A stretch of 64,000 nt of DNA from Otatea glauca (Eukaryota; Streptophyta; Magnoliopsida; Poales; Poaceae). This document shows positions 12,910 through 25,462 of the stretch, piece after piece (the stretch's first letter is position 1; the number at the start of each line of letters is the position of its first letter). The stretch covers positions 44,144,104-44,208,103 of the forward strand of contig CM070725.1 of NCBI GenBank assembly GCA_036346275.1. The letters run 5' to 3'. The notes beneath the pieces were generated by a model. It saw only the letters and a program-made list of their open reading frames with translations. It was not told where the DNA came from and did no database searches. The position numbers and the translations under genes were made by a program.

Positions 12910-14531
12910 GCTTTTCTTTGTAAGCCGTATCGGCACTTACCTCATGTTGATGTAAACCCTCCTAAGGTCATCAATGAAGTATCGAGTTAAGTTTTGCATG
13001 TCTTCTATCGCTTGCGTGGTAGTCTTTAAGAACCCATCCCCCTCACGTAGCTATGGGGGATAGGCTAGAACCTCGCGCCCCTCTTGGGACGAGTTCCAGG
13101 GCGCATGGCCTCCGAGGCCTACCCCTGAAAAAGCCCCGAGCGGCCTGGACGTTAGTGTCCCCTCGGCGACCTCTCCTCCCTGGACCTGTGGAGCGGCGAC
13201 GACTTGAGGCATCTTGCCTAAGTCATAGGGTGCTCCATGGCTTAGTCCTCCACGGACCCCTGGCGCTAAGCCGAAACGACCCCCGGGTCACCATTTTGTA
13301 CCCTCTACGGGAAGCAATAGAAACCTTTCTTATTGCAAGGAACGTTGTCCGGGAGACATCCCCTTCCCGGTGGGCACATGCCTAAGCTTCTTAGCAAGGC
13401 AGAGTAAATAACTCGCGACGCTCCTACGAGGCTGTGCCGTAAGCTAGAACGCTTGGTCTCCTAAATAAGGCCTTATATACCGATGCCTCTAAGTGGCCCA
13501 AGGGCCAAGACAAGACTAAAGTCACCCAAAGGCGACGCGGGGACCGGTCCCCCTCACTGTCGCGTGAGGAGGGAAACACTCCCGCACTGTCTAATGGCGC
13601 GGGGGTCTCGCCCCCGTCATACATAGCACAACAGGAATTGCTTTCTCCCCCTTGGGGAGAAGTAGCTAAATGACCCTCCGGCGGGGCGCCCGCGCTTTGG
13701 GTCCCTCCAGGGACCCAAGGCACGATCATGCCCCATGAAGTCGCCCGGTCCTGCGGCAAACCTTCTTTGGCGGGCATAATCAGCGTGACGCCCGAGCCCT
13801 TTGTGCACTTCGCTTATAGCGGATACCAACTGCCCTCCAGGGCACATCCTAAAACAAAGCATGGCAAAAGTCATAAGTCATTCATATGATAACCTTGAAA
13901 TGAGTTCATACAAAATGAAGGGAGCATGTCCCAGCTGACCATCATGAATACTACAAGTGAAGATACGTCTATCACTTAAAGGAACGCTACACTTTGCAAG
14001 TTAAGGGTTCCAGTACAGTAAGCATGAGTCACCTAGCTACTTAGCAAAGTACATCAAGCACACTCCGGAGGAAGTCATACATGCTCTGAGCTCGGGCCCT
14101 CTCCTGTCGCCCGGGGTCCGGTCCTTCGGGGAACCCTTGTGAGGCTGTCCACGAAGCCTCCCACAAGAGATCCCCAGGTGGAGCTACCCTCACGAGCGCT
14201 CCGACGCACCTCTTGGGTATACATCCCTCGAAGCGCAGTGAGGATGGCCTCTTTGCCCGCAGATGTCGAGAGGCGGAGATGGTCGCAACTCCGCGGCCAA
14301 GGCGACTTTGGCAAGGCCTTGCCCTTGTCATCGCCGCTCGGCAAGGAGGCCGACGCGGCCCGTAGGATTCCACCACTCCTCCCAATCCTCGAGGAGGTGA
14401 GATCCTCCACTGCCCCGAGCTCCCTCAAAGTGACTGGACCAAGACGGCAAGATTCATGAGAGATATAGCCATTGTCTTCCGGTCCGCTTCATACCTTTGT
14501 TCATGGGCGTCATGATGCCCCACGGCCCGTA
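12910..14531. other. Tat-element spacer between integrase and the antisense gene
   Basis: GC-rich sequence without a convincing reading frame on either strand. The short frames at 13053-13385, 13424-13777 and 14041-14459 show no recognisable motif. Long spacers of this kind are normal in Tat elements. Confidence 0.6.
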
Positions 14532-14537
14532 TCACCA

Positions 14538-14640
14538 CTGGGACCTCTCCAAGTCAGCTTCTAAGTCCTTGGCCCGCTGTTGGGACCTCTCCAAGTCAGC
14601 CTCTAAGTCCTTGGCCCGCTGTCGGGACCTCTCCAGCTCA
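14538..14640 (-). repeat. 42-bp tandem repeat coding a 14-residue coiled-coil unit
   Basis: Two near-perfect 42-bp copies and a partial third. Each encodes two heptads of the form L-E-R-S-Q-Q-R-A-K-D-L-E-A-D, so repeat-number changes keep both frame and heptad register. Confidence 0.8.
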
Positions 14641-14813
14641 GCCTCCGCCTTGGTAAGCTTGTCATCCGCCGCCCTTTGGCTCTCTTGGGCCTGCAGCAAG
14701 GCCTGCTTAAGGGCCTCCGGATCGTCCTCAGGACGGCGCGATGGGGCGACTGCTAACATCTCCTTGAGCATCCCTGGGACCCTGTCAAAGAGAACACTGC
14801 TCATCGCTGCAGC

Positions 14814-14908
14814 CTGCGAAAGGGTGAAAGTAGGGAGGATCAGAGCAAGCCATGCAAAAGAAACCTAAGTTTAGGAAAGCATACAAGAAAAAGAAAGGCT
14901 CACGGTAC
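14814..14908 (-). other. Intron of the antisense gene (95 bp)
   Basis: Donor GTACCGTGAG, acceptor CTTTCGCAG on the minus strand. Both flanking exons are in phase 0, so removal keeps the frame into the coiled-coil exon. Confidence 0.62.
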
Positions 14909-15980
14909 CTGGTACTGGAGGGTCACCGTGGTCGCCAGCTTCTCCCCTAGCACCTCCAAGAGCTTTCTAGGGTCATCAGGCACTAAGTCTGCCATGTATC
15001 TCTGCACCCGCTCTGTCACTAAGAGGCGAGTTGTCTCGATCGCCTCTGCGTCCAGGGTGTGAGGGATGGCGTACTCAGGGAGGGCGGTCGAGGAACCACC
15101 TTGGTCACCTTGCGCCGACGCCGCATGCAGGGGGGAGCATGGAGTGGCCGTGTTCTCCAATGGGGCTTCTGGGAGCACAGTGGGTGCGGGGGGCTCCATC
15201 TCGGGGGCGTCCTATGCTCCACCGACTTTGTAAAAGGGCAAAGGAGCTGGTTAGGCGTAAGAAAGGAAGCCAAAACTCAATGGCATCTCACCATAGCCGC
15301 GGATGCATACCTTCTGGAAAGCGAAAGAAAGACTCGATATCGTCGGGTAGGCATACTCGACCCCCTCTCCCGCCGTAGCCTCGGCTTGGGAGGCTACCGG
15401 CCGTCAGTCTCGACTCCCAAGAGCCCTTCAATCTCCTGGGCGAGCTGCTGAGAGCTCCCCAGCTCAGTGTCCGACGTAGGCTCGCTGGAAGAGCTGCATG
15501 TCGTGGATAGGGAAGGAGAGGGTGAGCGCCTATTCACCTGCTTAGTGGAAGGGCCGGTGCCCTCCCCGATGGACGCTTTCTTCTTCTCAGGGCCCTTGGT
15601 GCCTTTGTCCCTAGGGGCGGGAGATGGCGGGGGCCTTCGGGGCACCGCCCGTTGGCAGCTCATCTCGCCCGTGGCACGAGACCAAGGGGCGGCGCCTTGC
15701 TGGGAGGCGTTACCAACATGTCCCCCGGCGGCCCTCTTGGCCCGTGCCCTGGCGGGCGAGATCCGAGTCTCCTCCACTGCGACTGTCGCCCGAGCCCTCT
15801 TTCGCTTGGCTTGATCAGGAGCGGGGTTACCCCGGGGGGGAAGGCGTAGGCCAAACGCCTCAGCCACGGAGTTCTTTCCCTCCATCGGGATGCCCTCCCC
15901 CTCGTAACCCCGTGCCTCAGACATGCACCACCTCCCTAGGATCAACTCGGCCTCCTCTCTCGCTGCCTCCAGGGATCGAA

Positions 15981-16058
15981 CTGCACATAAAGAGCAAACA
16001 GTTAGAAGCAAATAGGTAATGTATGAAATAAAAACAAAAACAGCTCAAAGGCCCTTAC
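15981..16058 (-). other. Intron of the antisense gene (78 bp)
   Basis: On the minus strand it starts GTAAGGGC and ends in a T-rich tract, TTTATGTGCAG. Removal joins ...G-K to V-R-S-L-E in one frame. Intron length is typical for plants. Confidence 0.7.
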
Positions 16059-17535
16059 CCTTCCCAATACCAGGGTGAAGGCCGCCATGGAACCCCAACC
16101 TAGCACGTTGAACAAGGGTGCTAAGGTTGAGGAGGGTCATCTCCTCCATCAAGTCACGAGCACCCTTCCGTGCACGCACCTCCCGAATGGCGTTGCATAA
16201 CTTCTAGTCATCGTCGGTGAGGCGACCCATCTCTGGGTACGTCCACGTTGTCAGGGTTGGGTGAGACCCGGTGTAGACAAAGTCCTCGGCCCTCAAGTAG
16301 AACCACTTCTTTGTGGCGGAAGGCCAACACTCCTTCAGGACGTGCACGGGGAACTCATCCTCGTGCCGTGGAGCAGTGAAGATGGATCCTAAAGGCCCCC
16401 TCACAGAGGGCCCTCGCTGGGAGCGAAAGAAGTAGTCAAACAAGGCGACGGATGGCTCCACGGGCGTCCCGGGGACAGCTGTCTCGCACAGCCACAAGAA
16501 GATCCTTAGCCGAACGAAGAGGTTCGGGCTAAGGTGAGAGAGCTCCACCCCCAGTGCCTGAGTATACCTCTTGATGAAGGGGTGCATTGGGAGCCCAAAG
16601 CCAACGTCCACCCAAGCCTTGAGAGCCACGACGTACCCCGGCGGAGGGTTGGGACTCTCCCCTGGCGCAGGGAAGTCCACATCCTTCGGGGAGAGACGAC
16701 TCCCCTTCCGGATAAGAGAGAGCTTCTCCCCGTCGGTGAGCTCCGATGGCCCGGGATCCACCTTCGCTTCCTCCGAGACAAACCCTCCGTCGCCTGTCGG
16801 TTCTGCAAAGGTGGCGGGGTCAACAGGGCCCATCATGTCCACGTCCCTCACACGGTGGTCCTCTCCACGGGAGGGCTTGCACTTGCCTTTTCCTCTTGCA
16901 GGATGGACTCATCCACCTTGCCCTTACCCTTAGCAAGGGAGTCGTGCGGGCGGTCACCTACAGGCAAAATGGAATCGCCCTTAATGGTGCCCTGTTGCAG
17001 GCAACTAGCAAAGGAAGACATTGAATGAATGGTGTGTCCATGCCCTTACCCATGAGGTCCCGACTCCTAGCTCTCCTCGGAAACGTGAAGGCAACGTCCC
17101 CCAAGAACCTGCCACACCAAACCAAGGGGTTAGGGTCATGTAAAAACCGCTAAGGAGTGCATTGGCGCCCTCTCAATGCTAACTCCCCTTCAGACGGGCA
17201 CCGAAGGCGGCGCCCGAATGAGCCACGCACAGGCTCATGTCCTGGGATGGGTGCCGATATGGTCCCCCCTGTTTTGGCGTTAGGCGTGATCAGCGCGCCA
17301 TGCTGCGCTACGCCCTGAACTGTCTGGCGGGTGTAGGCATTAGAGCCCTGAGGCATGTGTTCGCGGTGTTGGTCAGCCATGACCGAAGGGCCGCACGAAG
17401 CTACCAGCTAACTCAGAAAGGGCATAAGCGAGGAAGAGCATCACTAGCCACCTGCTTGTCTGGAGCAATCGCGGGCTCCCACTGCAGCTCTGCCTCTACC
17501 CCGCTTGTTCTCTAGGAATTTGGAGGGGAAGCCCC

Positions 17536-17544
17536 TTTTATATA
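17536..17544 (-). promoter_or_regulatory. TATA box of the antisense gene
   Basis: TATATAAAA on the minus strand, about 156 bp upstream of the ATG at 17380. A start site about 30 bp downstream would give a leader of about 125 nt. One short upstream frame (22 codons) begins in that leader and overlaps the main start. Confidence 0.6.
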
Positions 17545-18564
17545 CCTTACCACCTCTGGGCGTAAACTCCTCGCCAAGCTGGTGGAGATAGTGGGTTCGC
17601 AAGATTAAAAAAAAAGAAAAATGGAGTTAAACAGTAAACAAGCCACAACAAGCAATAACACTTAAAAAAGGTTAACCACTGCTGTTCTTCACCAGAGATG
17701 GGCGCACGGCTGTCTTTCGATCGGGCGGTAGCCCCTTTTTCCCATGCGACGATGGCCTCTGCAGCTCCCCGCTAGTTCTGGTGAAAGGGCAAGGCGACCT
17801 CTCCCGTCCCTGCGCGGCAACGGCGGTAGTTTCGCCCGGCAATGGCGATGCCCACGCGGGTGGCCGCGCCCCTCTCCTGCGCCGTAGCGTTGTCTGCCCA
17901 GTGCTGGTTCAAGAGAAGGGAGCTCACTTGTCTGTCTACTATCCAGAGCAACTGGTATTAAAGAAAACGAGCGCAACTGGACATCACATGCTATTGGTGA
18001 AATACCCAAGGACCAGCTCGGGCACCATCCTAGTCCCAAATGCCCAGGGAATAACGGCGGTGCCCCTACCGCCCAGTGAACGTTGGGCGTCAGCCCCAAC
18101 GCCCTAAAAGGCCCCTTCGCTTTTTACAACTAGATGGCGATGCAGCAGGCAAGGACCAGTAGGCACTGGTGTCCAGAGGGCACCAGGCTCAACGCGTGTT
18201 CCTGAAGCCATATGCGGCAACCGGGCGTAGGACCTTGCGCCCATTTTCGCGTAAGGGGTTGCAGGGCGATGTGGGCATCTGGGACAGCGCCTTGAGGCAT
18301 ACGGGCGCTCCTGCGACCAAATGCGTGTGTGGTGCTCTGACGACCAACGCAAAAATGCAGGGGGTTGGAGAGCACCCCACTGTCCTTCCCCTTTTACTCA
18401 CCAGAACTAGTGAACAAAGGGAGACCAAGTGCAGACTTACTCCCTAGCAAGCTATACTGATTGAAGGCACCAAAATAATAAGTGGTCCCTAGCGTGCAGC
18501 CATCACATATAGTCCTCGACAGTTCTTCTTTGCCCCTTGGACACCCCAAGGGGGATCCAACGGA
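17545..18564. other. Tat-element 3' spacer, no gene seen
   Basis: GC-rich with short frames only. The upstream promoter of the antisense gene would lie in its left part. Nothing else is recognised. Confidence 0.5.
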
Positions 18565-18578
18565 CAGGGGGCTGGTGT
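18565..18578 (+). other. Polypurine tract of the Tat element
   Basis: A G-rich run (ACAGGGGGC...) stands immediately before the LTR start at 18579. It is less pure than that of the Tekay element. Confidence 0.55.
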
Positions 18579-19785
18579 TGAAGGAAAACTTACCAACTCC
18601 CGGAGGGAAGGTCTCATACCTCATAGATGCACCCCCGTGGACGTGCTATGGGATGATTCCTAAAACCCCCGCGGGCGCTCCTTACAGGAGGCTCCTTCAG
18701 GCCTTCGAGGGCATGCTTCGGGAGGCTCCCTTATACCTCTACGGGCTGCCGCGGAGGGCACTCTCCTACCCCGCGGGCATCTACGGGAGGTGCCCTCCTG
18801 CTTCGCGGGCGTCTGCGGGAGAAGCCCTCCTAGCTCATGGCGTCTCACGGAGGCACCGGAGGTGCCCCCTACTCCGCGTCTCACGGAGATGCCTGTGGGC
18901 CCCGAGGTCAAAGGTCTACCCCTACGAGACGGTGACGTGGGATCCACTACCACCACGCGGGAATGACCGGGATGCCCTCGCCTGAGCTACTGTAGTAGGG
19001 GTAGAATGGTACTTTGTGTAACAGGCTGGACGCCTATAAAAGCTCATTGTAACCATGCTTGTAGAGGGGACTCTGATTGAATACAAAAACCAAACTACTG
19101 GTGTGTCCCTCGGGAGCTTGGACGAGAGCCCTCCCCTCGCCCTGGGAACACACAAGCAGAGTAGGGCACCGCTAAGCGCCGAACCTGTATAAACCCTTGT
19201 GTCTACACTTTCTCTCTCGAACGTAGGCCCGTAAGACGGCCCACGTCCACTCCCTCTTGTGTCACGTTTACAAACATACGACAATCTCTAAGTGTTTTAG
19301 CTCCAAGCTGAAGTCTAGCTGTGGATTTGCAAGTGAACCAAGAGACGGAACTTGTGCAAAGTTTATTACTCTTGGATCTTAGTGATCCTAGACAGCTTGG
19401 AGGAAGTGAAAAGTGCAACCTGTCCAAAAGTGATTGTGGAAGGCCACTGTGATTGTGAAAGGTTTGGAGCTCACCTCACTGGAGTAGTGAAAGAGTTACC
19501 TGAGTGATCGCCAGAGCTACTGCGACTAGCTTTGGAGAAGCAATACTACGGAAGAAGTGCTTCAACATGGAGTAGGAGTGAGGCTCTAAACCACGGGATA
19601 AATCTCTGTCTCATTTGTGCTTTATTTCACTTTATTGCTTTCGCTGTTATCATTATTTGTTTTTACTTATGTCATATATTGAACTGAATTATTCACATAA
19701 AGATAATAGTAAATTGTCTCTAAGAAGTTAAAATTTGCAAAAGTTGCCTATTCACCCCCCCCCTCTAGGCCAACTAGTTCCTTCA
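18579..19785 (+). repeat. 3' LTR of the Tat element (1207 bp)
   Basis: It starts TGAAGGAA and ends TTCCTTCA, an 8-bp perfect inverted terminal pair with TG...CA ends. A TATAAAA box lies at 19035-19041, about 456 bp into the LTR, followed by an R/U5-like stretch. The end, TTCACCCCCCCCCTCTAGG, is common in grass LTRs. Confidence 0.78.
19035..19041 (+). promoter_or_regulatory. TATA box of the Tat LTR
   Basis: CGCCTATAAAAGC is a consensus plant core promoter element at the expected place inside the LTR. Confidence 0.75.
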
Positions 19786-20049
19786 CGGCCTCGCTTGAAT
19801 GTTGGAGCGGGTGGTCTGGTTGGTTCAGTTCCAGTCTTGAAAATCATAGAATATTGATCCATGGCAATTAATTTGAATGTAATTTATTGCGTCCAACCAT
19901 TTCCAACAGTTGCAATCTTATTTATAAGAAGGGTGTTAACTTCTATTTTTAGCTGTTCATGCATTTGTAAGATTTATATAACTGTTTTTCTCATTAACCA
20001 CGGTTATCTACCATCTTTTTGATTTTTGGACCTACAGCTAGATGATTAT

Positions 20050-21441
20050 CTAAACTACTCGTGGTTTGCGACGATCAACCCATTTTTTTAATTTTTCCCT
20101 TCTCTCTTCTTTTCTTTTCTCTCCCTCTTTTTTATCTTTTTCTCTCCTGCTCAGCCGAACTCTAGCTCATCTCTCGGTTTCTCAGTTTTTCCTATCTTCT
20201 CTAGAGTCGAGCTCCCTCCTGACCCCCTCTTGGTTTCTACTCACTCCTCTCTTTTCTCTCGGCTTCTCCCCTTGGTCTCTCTGGTGTCTCCCCAGTTCTC
20301 TCCCTATACTCCTCTACCGAAGCCCCTCCCTTCTCCCCTCTCTCCTGGCTACTCGGCTCGGCACCAGCCTGCCCTAGCCTACACCGAGCTCTCTCTCTCA
20401 GCTCTCTTTTACTTCCCCCTCCTCTACTCCTACTCCCACCGGGCTTATTGCTTCGGCCACTACTCTCTTGCTCTCCCTCTCCTGGCCGACCCAGGCTCGG
20501 CCTCAGTGGCGGTTCCGCCCTTGTCTCGATCGCCCGCAGTCGCGCCTCGGCACCGACCGCTAGCTCTCCACCCCCTTCTTCCCGTGGTTCTACTCGGTTT
20601 GGTTTCTAGAGTTCTTACTGCATTTGCCATTTTGATTTGGGGCTTTGCTATAGAGAGACTTTAAGGTGGTATATTGAGTTCATTAGCTCACTAAAAGAGG
20701 TATTGCAGCGATACGGGCGTTCAACCGTACTTCGGGGAGTGCGGGATGAACCCAAGCACGCACAAGGCAGCCCCCCTCTAGTGCTATATTCTGAGACCAC
20801 TAGGTTTTTCCCCGATCTACTTGTTACTCTACCCGATCTACTCATTCTGCATACTACATTCTAGTGCTGCTACTTTACTTGTGCACCTGATGGAGTGGGT
20901 TCTGTTCTAGGGTTGATGGTGCTGCTGGTGAAGTTGGTGTTGGGTGGAGGCACCGTGGAGGTGGCCGATTCCTTGAGCTTCGGCTCGGTCTGCTCCTCCT
21001 TGCTCTTCTCCTCTGGTTGCTCTTCTCCTGACCTCCTCCTCCTGGCTGTGCTTTGCCTTTGGTTTGGAGTGAAGCGATGGGGAAGAGTATGTGTTGCTCT
21101 GCCTCGGTTTGGGAGTGTGGCAAGAAGGATGAATGGCTGTGCTTGGCAGGCTCTTTGCTGGCTCTCGGTATTGGTGAAAGCAAGGGGAATGAACTGGCTA
21201 TGTTCTCTAGCTAGCTCTCAGCTGGAGTGAGGAGAAAAGGAAATGCACCGACTGTGATTGCCCTTATCCTATTTACGTGTTCACTTTTTACCTTTCTTCC
21301 CTCACCCTTCTTACCAAGTTACTATAGGACATTTGGTCATTATGCCTAACATTGGTTATTAAGTTTAATTGCCCATTATCTTCTTGATTAGATGCTTAGT
21401 GATTTTATTTGCCCATTATCTTCTAAATTTCCGGGTCCTTA
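20050..21441 (-). repeat. Probable LTR of another Ty3 element, minus orientation
   Basis: Read on the minus strand, 21441 starts (C/T)GTAAGGACCCGGAAATTT, a typical Ty3 LTR start. It is preceded by TGTGGGAGGAGGT, a polypurine-like tract (21442-21455). Downstream on that strand the sequence becomes purine- and pyrimidine-rich like LTR leaders. The left boundary is a guess: no matching terminus or target duplication was found. No internal retroelement sequence remains to the right. 19786-20049 between this and the Tat LTR shows no feature. The open frames in the C/T-rich stretch 20066-20664 are low-complexity. Confidence 0.45.
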
Positions 21442-21455
21442 CGACCTCCTCCCAC

Positions 21456-24400
21456 AAAAATTCGCAACTGAAACAATTACACCTTGAGAATTGAGATTTG
21501 TTTGAAAAGAACCATAACTTGCACTTTGGAACTCTCCTTGAGGATAACATCACTGAAAATCAATCAATCCACTTTACTAACATGATGAAAAGGTGGAAGA
21601 ATAGCTACCAGCGAATGGAACTCAGATCGTAAATTAAAGATATATAAATTGTTCCTCACTGACACAGGGCAACTACAATTCTTTCAAAGCTACCATCAGG
21701 TAAGATGTAAGTGTCACAGAAAGATCGGTTTGTAACCTCGTGTCGCGGCTGCTCCACTCTGCTGCGGTCTTTTGAACTGAACTTCGTTGCCTTCCTGCAC
21801 GCGAAACTAGGATAAAAATTGTAAGCTTGCAAGATAAGTTACTGCCAGTGTCTAACTTTAGAAGGTGATGTGCCTCATCAAGATGCAACAAGAGGTATCT
21901 GGTAAAGAACTGAGAAGCTCTTTCTAAAGCGCACACCACAGCTTTCGATCTATGCAAAAGTTAAAACCTGTACTCGTATGAAGGTAGATATGTACAGACC
22001 ACAAAAAAGTACATACATAGTTGGAGGTTGAAAGTTTAAACATTCTAAAAAAGCACGCAGAGCAAATCTACATCAGAGTGTTAAAGAAGCTGCCCAAAAG
22101 ACTAAAAGGTTTGTAGGCTGTAGCGTTAAGAAACAACAAACGTGTGAAGGGACATAACTTTATTTGGTAGACCAAAAAATTCCATAAAATCTACTCTCAA
22201 CAATTAACTGACAGTACTGTGCATCAGAAATTCCTAACAGTAACCAACAATATTTATACACAGACACTAAGGTTAAATGTATGAAGATTTGTGGTGTGGT
22301 CTTAGTTATGAGTAGCATCTTGTTACCTAACAGAATGTAAGGAATTAAAATATAGTCCTTACAGTAACCCAATTTCAACTTGACTACTTTAGACATTAAA
22401 CAAAAGGCCACTGCCTGTGTGCATGTTTCTGGTCCCTAACAAATAGAATTAAATACATCATGTTCAGTTGTTCACTACTTTGTTTAATAAAAAGTCAACA
22501 ATTCAGGGGAAAAAGTCAACAATTAAGGAACATAATTTTATTCTGTTATGGTTAGAATTTAAGCTTAAGCGCATTTATCAGAACTAGTAAGAGACCGACA
22601 GTTCTAAGAATCGCAACAACCGGTTAAGAGGCTTCTCGAATTCATTTAGCAGTTTGGTTGGCAAAACTTCAACATCATCTAAAGCTTCAACTAAATAGCA
22701 ACTTTGTTAATACGTCAAATACTCAAATCATAAAATAAACAGGCATGCATGGAAATTCAAGCAGGGTTATATGGATTCAGAGGTAAGAAGTATATGTTGC
22801 CAAAGCTGCAGGGACAGCATAGGTGTCTAAAGAGGATAACCATATAGCATGAGCAAGAACAATGCATGCCTAGACATCAAAAGCTGCAGTGACAGTATAA
22901 AAATGCTTTTGTTGGTAAAGATGTTGGCACTGTTCAAATCTAACAAAACCACATGACGCTCAGGTGTCAGGGCATAATATAATTACTAAAGCATGAAAAA
23001 TACAGTAGTTGAATTGCTGGAGAAAATTATGAAGCTCTAACAATGATCACCGAGAGGCAACAAATTGGCAAAGGTTTTGAGAAAGATTGAGACCATGAGC
23101 TGCAAAATTTGAAAAGTTTTCACACCGCATGATTAATTTGGCAGCCGCTGAGCCACCCACACTTCATGCGTCAAGTACCAAATGAGCAGACAAACAATAT
23201 GTTTCAGGTAAATTTTGGTTAACAAGTAGTAACACATCCTATGCCTGCTAAGAGGGTTAACAAGTAGTAACACATCCTTTTAGTCTTTTGGTACCCAGTG
23301 TTTGGTCAAGGGTAGCATGTGCATGTGAAGACTCAAAAAGGAGGGTACATTAACACATATTTTAACACTGTTCAAATGGATAACAGCATCTAGGTTATTA
23401 CGCATAGGAATAACCAATGATGCTGGAATAAACAATCATGACTTTGGGTTAAGTGGTTAACTTTTCAAGGCATCCCATTATCCATCCTCTGAGCTGGTGC
23501 ACCAAAACTAGCTGGACCAGGATTATAACATGGGCCTTTTCATATTTCTGGTTTTCTCTAGAAAATAACTGGACCAAATAAATATTCAAACATAGCACAA
23601 TCTTGTGGTTAGATATTCCAATGGGTTTTGATGGTTGGGCCAAAGCATATACAACATAGACAGACAGACTGCCTGTCTAAAAGCTTTAACATTTGGCAAG
23701 CTTTTTTTCCATCATATTCAACAAAGAAAGGCCATAAGCCAAAGATCAAACTTCTTAGAGCCTGTTTGGGGGGATTCCCACCCGGCTTCTGCTTCAAAGA
23801 AGCCAAAAAGCCCTAAGTAATCTCATGTTGCTAATGCAGATTAGCCATAGCTACCCGAGGAAGTGAGGAGAGTTTGACTGGATTACATGTGGAACTTCTC
23901 TATCTGGTGGGTTTTAATCTTTCTCACCAAAATTTCCCAACTACTTTATCGTTTATCTCATGTCATAACAAACCCCGCATGGCAGCTTGTAGCAGAAAAG
24001 CTCTATAAATTGTTGTCAAAGAAACCTAAACTAAACCAGAGTCCCTTGCCTCCTTGGTTCAAAACTACTCAAACGCAATCAGCAAATTTGGGTAATAGCA
24101 GTCTTAAGGCTAATACAAAAACTGAGGGATTCCATTCATTTAGTTTCATAGAACAATTAAGTGAATATTGTGTTAGATATGATAAAATATTAAGAAGTAA
24201 AAAGTGATTACTAGCATGCAAGGGGTTGGGTAAATGGATGAACCAGTTGGCACCACCACCAATCATGTAGAACAAAATAAACTCTAATTCCTATTAACAG
24301 AAGATACAACTAAAACTGGGGCCGGTACAACAAAGTCTTTTTCCCTTCTTAATTTGTATCTTATTTCAAAATTCTTAACAAAGAAATCGGAGAAATCTGT

Positions 24401-25180
24401 CAAACCATCCTTGATCCAATTGGAAAGTCACATTTTACTTATATTTGCTATTTACCCTAGCCACCTGAATCTTCTTTTGCTTGCTACCTGTGTCAACATA
24501 CATACACAAAACCTCCACTTCTTTCAGCCAGTTGATGGAATAACATGGTACTATTTCTACAATCTTAACATATTAAATCCTAGAATCCTAGTTGAGGTCC
24601 TTGATCTTCTAATTCACCTTTTATCAAACTGATCTTTCAGGAGTATACTACCATACCACCAGCAGTAATGTTGTGATCTACTGCATTGTTCTTCAATTAT
24701 GTTAAAACGAGAGGGAGCGATGCCCTATAAAGACCAGGCCTAAGGATAACACAGGTTCATCATGAATACACATCAGAGCATGCATAATTTAGTATGGTTC
24801 CAACGACTTTCACAAACAATCATCACATTCAACATAACAATTACTCAAACTTCGTATGATTGCCTAAATTCGACTGTACAGTGTAATAACTGTTGATCTT
24901 GGATGACAACATCCACTGCAACGTAGTTCTCGCAGAATTCCAAGAGCTTATATTTACTGATAACTATCTAACACTGAACGGACAGTTGCATTTCCCTGCT
25001 CATCTGTAACTGACAAGAGCTTTTGTTGAGCAATATTATAACCTATTGTGACTCGCTATAGCATTAGGTTTCTGTAACAAAAAATACTTGGTCACGTTTC
25101 TGCAGGAAGAATGGATCACCCGTAACATATGATAGTGCCAACTAGTGATGCATTCCATTAAGTGGAACATCTCAGCAAAA
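21456..25180. other. Intergenic DNA, mostly low-copy looking
   Basis: AT-rich sequence with only short frames. It is the 3' side of the complex I gene. Around 23757 the words GAGCCTGTTTGGGGGGA resemble the start of hAT-type elements, but no matching end was found. No gene or RNA can be supported. Confidence 0.4.
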
Positions 25181-25462
25181 CACAACGAGGGAAGATAGCA
25201 AGCCTAAGTATAGCCACGAACAATTCAACTGCATGAAGCATGGAAGAAATACATTTACAAAAAAACATTCAGATTGTATATCATTTTCTCCACCATGGAA
25301 TAAACAACAAACACTCATACTATAAATCCTCCAGGGAAACAGGAGCAAGGATACAGTTTTCAGTCTGAGGTCCATCCATTTGTGGAATCACACACACTAA
25401 CCGTCTTATTGGAACCGAAACAGACAGAAAAATCTAGAGTTCGGGAGACCTGACCGGCGAAA

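Larger units (their letters stand above)
14532..17544 (-). pseudogene. Antisense, spliced 'gypsy-type transposase' domain gene of the Tat element
   Basis: The gene lies on the strand opposite to pol, as in Grande-type elements. Likely ATG at 17380 (good context, ATGG). The main exon 16991-16059 carries the domain databases call 'transposase (putative), gypsy type' (PF04195), with F-I-K-R-Y-T-Q-A-L and S-P-N-L-F-V-R-L-R-I-F about 90-115 residues into the open segment. Two introns are readable: 15981-16058 (78 bp, phase 1) and 14814-14908 (95 bp, phase 0), both GT-AG and frame-preserving. The exon starting at 15980 is rich in Arg, Lys, Pro and Ser. The exon 15211-14909 has an acceptor at 15212-15213. 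The last exon, 14813-14532, is a coiled coil with 14-residue repeats. Damage: a frameshift near 16851 and a TAG at 16204-16206. Function is unknown; the domain name does not imply transposition activity. Confidence 0.72.
8878..19785 (+). mobile_element. Ty3/gypsy retrotransposon, Tat lineage, right part only
   Basis: Directly after the Tekay LTR the sequence changes to the pol of another element. Protease, RT, RNase H, a second RNase H domain and integrase are followed by a spacer of about 5.7 kb with an antisense gene, a polypurine tract and a 1.2-kb LTR. The second RNase H and the antisense gene between integrase and LTR are hallmarks of the Tat group (Grande, RIRE2-like). Its 5' LTR and gag lie left of the nested element and outside the window. 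Confidence 0.88.

Noticed and set aside
14497..14868. Serine-rich frame opposite the coiled coil
   Set aside because: Reverse translation of the 42-bp repeat; the minus strand has heptads, splice sites and the correct gene order.
20066..20664. Leucine/serine-rich frames
   Set aside because: They are translations of a CT-rich low-complexity stretch, probably part of an LTR.
21456..25180. Possible additional exons of ESSS downstream
   Set aside because: The 121-residue frame is complete for the family, ends in a normal stop and is followed by 3' UTR-like sequence.
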